Shown here piece by piece: positions 1 to 5,259 of a DNA stretch of 5,287 nucleotides. Location: contig JAGGZG010000051.1 of assembly GCA_021162125.1 (NCBI GenBank), positions 1 through 5,287 of the forward strand, given 5' to 3'. Source of the DNA: Anaerolineae bacterium. Its GTDB lineage: Bacteria > Chloroflexota > Anaerolineae > JACIWR01. A model generated the notes under the pieces. The model searched no databases and was not told the DNA's origin. It saw nothing but the letters and a program-made list of their open reading frames with translations. Position numbers and translations under genes: made by a program. How positions within the stretch are numbered: position 1 is the stretch's first letter; each line of letters opens with the position of its first letter.

Positions 1-318
1 CCCCCCTGCGCGCGGAGCGCAGCGGGGGGACTGAGGGAGAGCGAGGACGGCACGGACGCCCCCCTCTAACTCCCCCCGTTTCACGAGGGGAGGACTTGGC
101 TTCCCCCCTGCGCGCGGAGCGCAGCGGGGGGGACTGAGGGGGGGCGAGAGAGACAGCGCAGACGCCCCCCTCTAACTCCCCCCGTTTCACGGGGGGAGGA
201 CTTGGCTTCCTCCCTGCGCGCGGAGCGCAGCGGGGGGGACTGAGGGGGGCGAGAGAGACGGCGCAGACGCCCCCCTCTAACTCCCCCCGTTTCACGAGGG
301 GAGGACGAGCTTCCCCCC
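1..318. repeat. Tandem array of ~104 bp C/G-tract repeat, three copies
   Basis: Three near-identical units start at 1, 103 and 209 (102, 106 and about 104 bp); a C-run at 313-318 looks like the start of a fourth, cut off by unique sequence. Each unit holds two hairpins. One has CTGCGC / GCGCAG arms around the loop GCGGA (6-22, 108-124, 214-230), flanked by C and G runs that lengthen the stem. The other has CTCCCC / GGGGAG arms around a GTTTCAC-type loop (70-92, 176-198, 281-303; the middle copy is a perfect 8-bp stem). The units differ by point changes and G/C-run length. No credible gene lies here: minus-strand reading frames through the array are low-complexity Arg/Ser/Pro/Gly repeats. It probably belongs to a dispersed intergenic repeat family. 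It occupies the whole gene-free stretch up to the secD promoter. Confidence 0.9.
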
Positions 319-320
319 AT

Positions 321-349
321 TTGACAGGCAGTGGACATTGGGCTATAAT
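321..349 (+). promoter_or_regulatory. Consensus sigma-70-type promoter of secD-secF-proS
   Basis: TTGACA at 321-326 and TATAAT at 344-349 are separated by exactly 17 bp, a perfect match to the housekeeping sigma factor consensus. It begins three bases after the last C-run of the repeat array and points to secD. Transcription would start near 356, giving a leader of about 85 nt that contains the palindrome at 374-406. The start site is inferred from spacing only. Confidence 0.85.
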
Positions 350-373
350 CACCACCGTTTGCTCCGACGAGGG

Positions 374-406
374 AGGTGTCCGGCACTTTAAAAGTGCCGG
401 ACACCT
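374..406. repeat. Perfect palindrome in the secD leader (palindrome family member 1)
   Basis: Arms 374-389 and 391-406 are exact reverse complements around the single base A390. In RNA this forms a long hairpin with a small A/U-rich loop. It sits between the predicted transcription start (~356) and the ribosome binding site (424-428). No long T-run follows, so a simple terminator is unlikely. The 31-bp core (375-405) shares length, end sequence (GGTG...CACC) and centre (GC-x-CTTT ... AAG-x-GC) with the palindrome at 2899-2929, which suggests a dispersed element family. Confidence 0.85.
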
Positions 407-423
407 GAGACTTGCTAACTGAG

Positions 424-445
424 AGGAGATATGGTCACTTCATGA
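424..445 (+). promoter_or_regulatory. secD ribosome binding site with overlapping four-codon ORF
   Basis: AGGAG at 424-428 is the only Shine-Dalgarno-like sequence before secD. It lies 13 nt from the chosen ATG (442), which is long. A nearer out-of-frame ATG at 431 opens a four-codon frame (Met-Val-Thr-Ser) whose TGA (443-445) overlaps the secD ATG as ATGA, a layout typical of translational coupling. Whether the short frame is translated cannot be told from sequence alone. Confidence 0.5.
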
Positions 446-1908
446 GAGAACGCAATTTAAGACTGCTAGCTATCATCGTGATTCTCACCCTGGTGGCTGG
501 TTGGATAGACTGGCCCGCCAATCCGGGCATCCACTTGCACGTGGGGCCCATCAACATTGACCGCGAAATCAAAATTCGCCAGGGGCTGGACCTGCAAGGC
601 GGTCTCCAGGTACTCCTCCAGGCGGACGTGCCCGAAGGGGAGACTGTGGACGCCGACGCCATGCGCACGGCGAAGGTCATCGTCGAGAACCGCGTGAACG
701 CTCTGGGCGTGACGGAGCCGCTGGTCCAGCTTCAGGGCGAGCGGCGAATCATCGTCGAACTGCCGGGCATCAAAGATCCGGAGCTGGCTATCAACACCAT
801 CCGCGAGACCGGCCTCCTGGAATTTATTGATGCGGGGGATACTTACCTGGAGCCAGGCACGGTGGTCAAAACCACCTACGGCAGCGCATCCGGCGAGGAA
901 TCTACCACGCTGACCCCGACGGTCACTGCGGAGCCCACCGTGCAAGCAACCGAGGCCCTGACCACGACCGCCGCAGCCAGTCCCACCCCGTCACCGACCC
1001 CCTCGCCCACCGAGAAAGTGTACACCACCATTCTCACCGGCAAGCACCTCAAACCCGAGGGCACTAAGGTGCGCGTGGACTTCAGCAAGGGTAAGGCCCA
1101 ACCCATGGTGGCTATCGAGTTCAACGAGGAAGGTACACCCATTTTCGCCAAGTTCACCGCCTCTCATCAGAAACAATACCTGGCCATCGTCTTGGATAAG
1201 AAAGTGATCTCCTGCCCGATCATTGACGAACCCATCCCCAGCGGGCAAGCGGTCATCCGTGGGAAATTCACCGAGGCCGAGGCCAAGAGCCTGGCCGTCC
1301 AGCTTCGCTACGGCGCGCTGCCCATCCCCCTGCGGGTGGAGACCACGCGCACGATTGGCCCAACCCTGGGTCAGGAGTCCGTGCGGAAGAGCCTCATCGC
1401 TGGAGGTGTTGGTCTGCTCACCGTCTTGCTCTTCATGCTCATCTATTATCGCCTGCCCGGCTCCCTGGCCGACCTGGCCCTGATCATCTACGCACTGCTC
1501 AACCTGGCAGTGTTCAAGCTGATCCCGGTCACGCTTACCCTGCCGGGCATCACCGGCTTCCTGCTCTCGACCGGGATGGCCGTGGACGCCAATATCCTTA
1601 TCTTCGAGCGAATGAAAGAGGAATTGCGCGCCGGGCGGACGCTGGCCGCAGCCATCGGCGCCGGATTCGACCGCGCCTGGACCGCGATCCGTGACTCGCA
1701 GATCTCCACCCTGATCGTGTGCGCCATCCTCTACTTCTTTGGCAGCAACTTCGGCGCCAGTATCGTCAAGGGCTTCGCCGTCACTCTGGCCATCGGTACA
1801 GTGATCAACGTCTTCACAGCCATTACCGTCACCCGCACCTTCATCGTCTTTGTTTTCAATCTGGCGGGGGAAACGTTGCGCGACAAGAAGTGGCTACTTG
1901 GCATCTAG
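442..1908 (+). CDS. secD: Protein translocase subunit SecD
   Basis: SecD is an inner-membrane RND-family protein. With SecF it associates with SecYEG and uses the proton gradient to complete export of preproteins on the outer face of the membrane. The 488-residue product has an N-terminal membrane helix (about 7-21), the conserved GLDLQGG segment (48-54), a large extracytoplasmic domain to about 315, and then five further hydrophobic helices. The TM4 motif GMAVDANILIFER (378-390) carries Asp382, equivalent to the essential proton-pathway aspartate of SecD. A Thr/Ser/Pro-rich stretch (about 154-191, nt 901-1014) interrupts the periplasmic domain and looks like a flexible linker. The ATG at 442 is preferred over an in-frame TTG at 412, which has no Shine-Dalgarno and would add ten charged residues before the membrane helix. 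secF follows after 22 bp. No yajC is visible upstream, where the repeat array lies. Confidence 0.96.
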   Translation: MRERNLRLLAIIVILTLVAGWIDWPANPGIHLHVGPINIDREIKIRQGLDLQGGLQVLLQADVPEGETVDADAMRTAKVIVENRVNALGVTEPLVQLQGERRIIVELPGIKDPELAINTIRETGLLEFIDAGDTYLEPGTVVKTTYGSASGEESTTLTPTVTAEPTVQATEALTTTAAASPTPSPTPSPTEKVYTTILTGKHLKPEGTKVRVDFSKGKAQPMVAIEFNEEGTPIFAKFTASHQKQYLAIVLDKKVISCPIIDEPIPSGQAVIRGKFTEAEAKSLAVQLRYGALPIPLRVETTRTIGPTLGQESVRKSLIAGGVGLLTVLLFMLIYYRLPGSLADLALIIYALLNLAVFKLIPVTLTLPGITGFLLSTGMAVDANILIFERMKEELRAGRTLAAAIGAGFDRAWTAIRDSQISTLIVCAILYFFGSNFGASIVKGFAVTLAIGTVINVFTAITVTRTFIVFVFNLAGETLRDKKWLLGI

Positions 1909-1930
1909 TGAGTAACTCCCTGGAGGGATT

Positions 1931-2875
1931 ATGTTTGACTTTGTAGGTAAGCGTCGCTGGTACTTTCTGATCTCAGGGGTGGTCATCCTCCTCGGCATCG
2001 CCGCCATGGTATATTCCACGATCACCTACGGCACACCGGTGCGTCTGAGCGTGGATTTCACCGGTGGCAGCCTCTTCGTCCTTCACTTCCAGGACAAAGC
2101 GACTGAAGACGGCATCCGCCGGGTGTTCGAAGCCAACGGATTCGACAATCCCATTATCCAGCAATTGGGCGCACACGAGGATAATACCTGGCAGGTGCGC
2201 ACCTCCTTCGCCACCCCAGAACAGGTGGCAAAGATCCAGAATCAGCTCGACGAAGAGGTCGCGCCCATTGATCGCGGCATGTCCAGTTACGACACGGTGA
2301 AGCCCACCGTCGGTGGGGAGGTGACCAAGGCCGCGGTGTTGGCAGTGGTCATGGCCTCGATCCTGGTCTTGCTCTTTATCTGGTACTCTTTCCGGCGCGT
2401 GCCACACGCCTTCCGCTACGGCACCTGTGCCCTCGTCGCCATGTTGCACAACGTCCTGGTGGCCACCGGCTTCTTCGCCGTGATGGGCATCCTGAAAGGA
2501 TGGGAGATAGATGCTCTCTTCCTGACGGCCATCCTGACGGTGGTCGGCTTCTCGGTGCAGGACCCCATCGTCGTCTTCGACCGCATCCGCGAGAACACGT
2601 TCAAACGGCGCGGTGAGCCCTTCGAAATCCTGGTTAACCGCAGCATCCTGGAGACGATTCACCGTTCTCTGGCCACCCAGCTTAACGCCATGTTCGTGAT
2701 GGCCGCCATCCTCCTCTTCGGCGGGGCCTCGATGGAAAAGTTCATCTCCACCTGGCTGGTGGGCATGGTCAGCGGCACCTACGCCTCGCTCTGCATCGCG
2801 GTCCCCCTCCTGGTCGTGTGGGAGACGGGAGAGCTTGGCCGGTTATTCAGACGCAAGGAACGGGCCACGGCCTGA
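1931..2875 (+). CDS. secF: Protein translocase subunit SecF
   Basis: SecF is the membrane partner of SecD in the proton-driven SecDF complex. The 314-residue product is a normal length. It has an N-terminal helix (about 11-30), the VDFTGG motif (41-46) that opens the periplasmic domain, and five C-terminal hydrophobic helices from about 133 to 297, ending in a basic tail. The family signature is seen as VGFSVQDPIVVFDRIREN (205-222). Asp211 and Arg245 lie 34 residues apart, the same spacing as Asp637 and Arg671 of the Thermus SecDF structure, so the proton-relay pair seems kept. Two usually conserved spots differ: HD in the TM3-like helix is HN (173-174), and the usual N-T-S-x-T after the Arg is A-T-Q-L-N (248-252). 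The start is supported by GGAGGG at 1922-1927. It is almost certainly co-transcribed with secD. Confidence 0.96.
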   Translation: MFDFVGKRRWYFLISGVVILLGIAAMVYSTITYGTPVRLSVDFTGGSLFVLHFQDKATEDGIRRVFEANGFDNPIIQQLGAHEDNTWQVRTSFATPEQVAKIQNQLDEEVAPIDRGMSSYDTVKPTVGGEVTKAAVLAVVMASILVLLFIWYSFRRVPHAFRYGTCALVAMLHNVLVATGFFAVMGILKGWEIDALFLTAILTVVGFSVQDPIVVFDRIRENTFKRRGEPFEILVNRSILETIHRSLATQLNAMFVMAAILLFGGASMEKFISTWLVGMVSGTYASLCIAVPLLVVWETGELGRLFRRKERATA

Positions 2876-2880
2876 ACGCA

Positions 2881-2939
2881 CGAGGTACGAGGTGCCGAGG
2901 TGCGACGCGCTTTGGAAGCGCGTCGCACCCTGCACCTCG
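2881..2939. repeat. Composite hairpin before proS (palindrome family member 2) with tandem 7-8-mers
   Basis: Arms 2899-2912 and 2916-2929 form a perfect 14-bp stem around TGG. A second perfect 8-bp stem (CGAGGTGC 2888-2895 with GCACCTCG 2932-2939) encloses it, separated by a 3/2-nt internal loop. The left side also carries three head-to-tail copies of CGAGGT(A/GC) at 2881-2887, 2888-2895 and 2896-2903. The hairpin fills the secF-proS gap and ends seven bases before the proS Shine-Dalgarno. There is no T-run, so read-through from secF into proS is expected. The 31-bp core has the same skeleton as 375-405. Confidence 0.85.
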
Positions 2940-2945
2940 ACGAGC

Positions 2946-2959
2946 GGAGGTCATCTATG
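2946..2959 (+). promoter_or_regulatory. proS ribosome binding site and start
   Basis: GGAGG at 2946-2950 stands six bases before ATG 2957. This fixes the start there rather than at the in-frame GTG at 2900, which lies inside the hairpin's left arm, has no suitable Shine-Dalgarno, and would add 19 residues not expected in the family. Confidence 0.85.
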
Positions 2960-4657
2960 CGATTCTCTCGGCTCTTCGGGCGCACCCTGCGCCAGCCGCC
3001 CGCCGACGCAGAACTCGTCAGCCACCAACTCCTCATGCGGGCGGGGATGATCCGCCCCCTGACCGCCGGTATCTACGCTTACCTGCCTCTGGGTTGGCGC
3101 GTGGTACGTAAGATCGAGCGCATCTTTCGCCAGGAGATGGACGCTCTCGGCGGGCAGGAAACTCCCCTGCCCACACTGCACCCCACCGAGCTCTGGAAAA
3201 CCAGCGGCCGGCTGGAACGAGCCAGCGCGTCCCTCCTTCGCTTCCGCGACCACAGCGGACGCGACACCGTGCTGCCCCCCAGCGACGAAGAAGCCCTCAC
3301 CGACCTCCTGCGCCGCGAAGTTCACTCCCACCGCCAGCTTCCCCTCCTGGTTTATCACGTCCAGACCCGGTTCCGCGACGAACCACGTCCCGGTGGCGGT
3401 CTGCTCCGCACCCGCGAGTTCCTGACCGCAGACGCCTACAGCTTTCACGCCGACGCTGCTCACCTAGACGCCTTCTACTCCAGAATGCTCGAAACTTACG
3501 TCAACATCTACCGGCGCTGCGAAGTGGAAGCCCTGGCAGTCGAGGCGGACGCCGGGATGGCTATTGGAGGCGACGCTCACGCCTTCGTGGTCCTCAACGA
3601 GGGCGGAGACGAGACAGTGCTGCTGTGCACTGCCTGTGACTACGCCGCCAACGCCGCGCGAGCCACCTTCCAGAAAGGCCAGGCCCCGGCGGAACCGCTG
3701 GGCGAAGTGCAGGAAGTTGCCACGCCGGGGTGCAAGACCATCGCGGCGGTGGCAGATTTCGTCGGCGTGCCGGAGCAGCGCACCCTCAAGGCGGTGTTCT
3801 ACGCCGACAAGTGGGGCGCGGTCACGGTGGTCGTCATCCGTGGTGATCTGGAGGTAAACGAGGTCAAGCTAAGCAACGCGCTGGGCGGCACGGAATTACA
3901 CCCGGCCACCGAGGACGAGCTTCTGGCGGCGGGGATCGTCGCCGGATACGCCTCCCCCGTCGGACTGAGCGGGGTGCGCGTGGTGGCCGACGATTCCATC
4001 CAGAGCGGCGTCAACTTCGTCGCCGGCGCGAACCGCGAGGGCTACCACCTGCTGAACGTGAACTACCCCCGCGATTTCCAGGTGGATCTGCTGACGGACA
4101 TCGCCCTGGCCCAGGATGGCTACCCCTGCCCGCGCTGCGGGGGCACATTGCGCGAGAAGCGGGCCATCGAGGTGGGACGCCTGTCGAAACCGGGCACACA
4201 TTTCAGCCAGGCAATGGGAGCCACCTATCTGGACGGGCGAGGACAGGCCCAGCCGTTGGTGATGGGCGCATATCGTTTGCCACTGGATCGGCTGTTGGCC
4301 GCCATCGTCGAGCAGCACCACGACGCGCACGGCATCATCTGGCCGACTGGCGTCGCGCCCTACCAGGTGCATATAGTGGCCCTGGGCCTGGACAAGGAAA
4401 CGGTAGCCGCACAAGCTACAGCCCTGTACGAGGACCTGCTGGCCCGTGGCTACGAGGTGCTCTTCGACGACCGGAACGAGAGCGCGGGAGTCAAATTCAA
4501 CGACGCCGACCTGATCGGTATCCCCTTGCGGTTGACGATCAGCTCGCGCAGCCTGCGGCGTGGCGGGGTAGAGATCAAGCCACGCTGGGAACGGGAAGCA
4601 CGCATCGTGGCCACGGACGACGTTGGCTCCGAGATCGAAAAGGCCTCCGAGCTCTGA
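2957..4657 (+). CDS. proS: Divergent bacterial-type prolyl-tRNA synthetase with intact editing domain
   Basis: ProRS charges tRNA-Pro with proline in the cytoplasm; the bacterial type also has an inserted (INS) domain that removes mischarged alanine. The 566-residue product is full length. It aligns colinearly with E. coli ProRS from its N-terminus (PADAE, SHQL, RAGMIR) through motif 2 (FRDE 139-142, RTREF 151-155), the INS domain (about 225-395) and the anticodon-binding domain (WPTGVAPYQV 462-471, DDRNESAGVKF 504-514, DADLIGIP 516-523). Class II arginines Arg140 and Arg445 remain. INS residues Lys278 and His364, matching E. coli Lys279 and His369, remain. Cys224/Cys227 and Cys391/Cys394 could bind zinc. 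Odd replacements sit in the synthetic site: GPTHEE reads PPSDEE (107-112), SHEF reads AHAF (207-210), GHIFQLGT reads GRLSKPGT (407-414), and motif 3 GCYGIGVTR reads GAYRLPLDR (437-445). Assignment to the family is firm; proline-charging activity is uncertain. It could be a paralog or editing-only protein. Confidence 0.88.
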   Translation: MRFSRLFGRTLRQPPADAELVSHQLLMRAGMIRPLTAGIYAYLPLGWRVVRKIERIFRQEMDALGGQETPLPTLHPTELWKTSGRLERASASLLRFRDHSGRDTVLPPSDEEALTDLLRREVHSHRQLPLLVYHVQTRFRDEPRPGGGLLRTREFLTADAYSFHADAAHLDAFYSRMLETYVNIYRRCEVEALAVEADAGMAIGGDAHAFVVLNEGGDETVLLCTACDYAANAARATFQKGQAPAEPLGEVQEVATPGCKTIAAVADFVGVPEQRTLKAVFYADKWGAVTVVVIRGDLEVNEVKLSNALGGTELHPATEDELLAAGIVAGYASPVGLSGVRVVADDSIQSGVNFVAGANREGYHLLNVNYPRDFQVDLLTDIALAQDGYPCPRCGGTLREKRAIEVGRLSKPGTHFSQAMGATYLDGRGQAQPLVMGAYRLPLDRLLAAIVEQHHDAHGIIWPTGVAPYQVHIVALGLDKETVAAQATALYEDLLARGYEVLFDDRNESAGVKFNDADLIGIPLRLTISSRSLRRGGVEIKPRWEREARIVATDDVGSEIEKASEL

Positions 4658-4678
4658 TGACAGAGACTTCGGAGGCCT
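4641..4678. terminator. Bidirectional terminator-like hairpin over the proS stop
   Basis: AGGCCTCCGA (4641-4650) and TCGGAGGCCT (4669-4678) are a perfect 10-bp inverted repeat. Inside, CTCTG (4652-4656) pairs with CAGAG (4661-4665) around the tetraloop ATGA, leaving a small bulge. The proS tandem stop (TGATGA, 4655-4660) lies in the apex. On the plus strand only a weak T/G-rich tail follows. On the minus strand four T's follow at once (4641-4638), so it is a better intrinsic terminator for transcripts coming from the convergent sigma-factor remnant. Confidence 0.65.
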
Positions 4679-4704
4679 GATTGTGTCGCTCCAGCGCTGC
4701 CTCG

Positions 4705-4875
4705 CTATACGAAGACTTCGCTGGTCAGGTCCTCGGCTGTGGCCGTATCCCCCACCCGGTAGTAGATGTAACGGTAGACGGCCGGCTGGTACTGATCGTA
4801 GATCTCAGCAAAAGCGGCCGGATTACCCTGCTGCGCGCGCTGAATTAGTTGGGCCTCGTCGCTGGGCGCTTTCAT
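4705..4875 (-). pseudogene. N-terminal remnant of an ECF-type RNA polymerase sigma factor
   Basis: ECF sigma factors direct RNA polymerase to stress or envelope-response promoters through region 2 (core and -10 contact) and region 4 (-35 contact). The minus-strand frame gives 56 residues. It has the usual ECF opening: Gln-Leu-Ile near residue 9, then QQGNPAAFAEIYDQY (15-29), VYRYIYYRVGD (33-43) and AEDLTSEVF (47-55). These correspond to the start of region 2. A TAG stop follows where the family normally continues for over 100 residues, so the rest of region 2 and all of region 4 are missing. Downstream sequence in any frame soon enters the antisense of proS and shows no clear continuation. 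ATG 4873-4875 is taken as the start; an in-frame TTG just before it (4876-4878) is better spaced from a GGAG. A good promoter lies upstream, so the fragment may still be expressed. A small functional protein is possible but unlikely. Confidence 0.78.
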
Positions 4876-4922
4876 CAATGGCGATGCTCCGTTTCGCTCA
4901 ATGCCTTCTCCCTCGGTTCATA

Positions 4923-4951
4923 ATTATAACTCCGTTGCCTCCAAATGGCAA
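4923..4951 (-). promoter_or_regulatory. Sigma-70-type promoter of the sigma-factor remnant
   Basis: Read on the minus strand, TTGCCA (4951-4946) and TATAAT (4928-4923) are separated by 17 bp, a five-of-six and six-of-six match to consensus. Transcription would start near 4916, leaving about 40 nt before the ATG at 4875. The position fits the ECF sigma remnant. There is no other minus-strand gene in the window for it to serve. Confidence 0.75.
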
Positions 4952-4981
4952 AAATTCGCGGGCTCCGGGGTGCATGGCTGT

Positions 4982-5104
4982 CCCAAAGCCGGCGACATCT
5001 CACGTTTTTCACCGCAGAGCGCGCCGAGGACGCCGAGAATGACGGAAAAACCACAAAGTCTCTGCGATCTCGGCGCTCTCTGCGGTAAGATTTTCTGCTT
5101 TGGG
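4982..5104. repeat. Nested imperfect inverted repeat, ~123 bp, MITE-like
   Basis: Main arms 5011-5028 and 5069-5086 match at 17 of 18 positions as reverse complements (ACCGCAGAG... / ...CTCTGCGGT). Further inside, 5029-5040 pairs partly with 5057-5068. Outside, CCCAAAGC (4982-4989) is an exact reverse complement of GCTTTGGG (5097-5104). The left arm also contains a 9-bp tandem (CGCCGAGGA, CGCCGAGAA at 5022-5039). No protein is credibly encoded. The structure suggests a noncoding dispersed palindromic element; sequences of the 'CCGCAGAG...CGCCGAG' style recur between genes in many bacterial genomes, from general recollection. Confidence 0.75.
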
Positions 5105-5214
5105 AAAGCCTTATCCGCCGCCATACTAGCCAAATATCGCAGTGTGTGCTAAAATATATCTGAGAGCGTACTAGCTACCTGACACTTTGTGCCGTTGGCA
5201 TGGGGTAGGGTGTA
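5105..5214 (+). other. Gene-free AT-richer stretch with a weak promoter candidate
   Basis: No reading frame of interest is visible. TAGCCA (5127-5132) and TAAAAT (5150-5155) are 17 bp apart, matching four and five of six consensus positions, in the plus direction. If real, it would read into the hairpin pair and off the window. Nothing else supports it. Confidence 0.25.
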
Positions 5215-5259
5215 GGACGGGCTTTCCAGCCCGTCCCGCGCAGGCTGGAAAGCCTGCGC
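5215..5259. repeat. Twin 9-bp hairpins, mirror-related
   Basis: Hairpin A has GGACGGGCT (5215-5223) and AGCCCGTCC (5228-5236) around TTCC. Hairpin B has GCGCAGGCT (5238-5246) and AGCCTGCGC (5251-5259) around GGAA. Both stems are perfect and only one base apart. The 12-nt core of A (GGCTTTCCAGCC) is the exact reverse complement of the core of B (GGCTGGAAAGCC), so the loops are complementary and the two can pair with each other. This looks like a dispersed intergenic repeat; no gene lies next to it within the window. Confidence 0.85.

Noticed and set aside
1..318. CRISPR array
   Set aside because: The units are ~104 bp tandem repeats with no unique spacers between short repeats, and no cas genes are nearby.
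81..404. 107-codon minus-strand reading frame across the left repeats
   Set aside because: It is made of the repeat units themselves (recurring Ser-Pro-Arg-Glu-Thr-Gly-Gly blocks), has extreme composition, and starts inside the secD leader palindrome.
412..441. Upstream TTG start for secD
   Set aside because: No Shine-Dalgarno before it; adds ten charged residues ahead of the membrane helix.
2900..2956. Upstream GTG start for proS
   Set aside because: Lies within the hairpin stem; ATG 2957 has GGAGG at ideal spacing and matches the family N-terminus.
2876..2956. T-box riboswitch ahead of the aminoacyl-tRNA synthetase gene
   Set aside because: The space is only 81 bp, filled by a simple hairpin, and no T-box sequence or terminator/antiterminator pair is visible.
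4623..5042. 139-codon plus-strand reading frame after proS
   Set aside because: It overlaps the proS end, the hairpin and the sigma remnant antisense, runs into the 5011-5086 repeat, and has no family-like content.
4901..5152. Short frames on both strands across 4901-5152
   Set aside because: They read through the inverted repeat and show no motif or usable ribosome binding site.
5176..5196. Partial third member of the GGTG...CACC palindrome family
   Set aside because: ACCTGACACTTTGTGCC resembles one half loosely, but there is no matching second arm.
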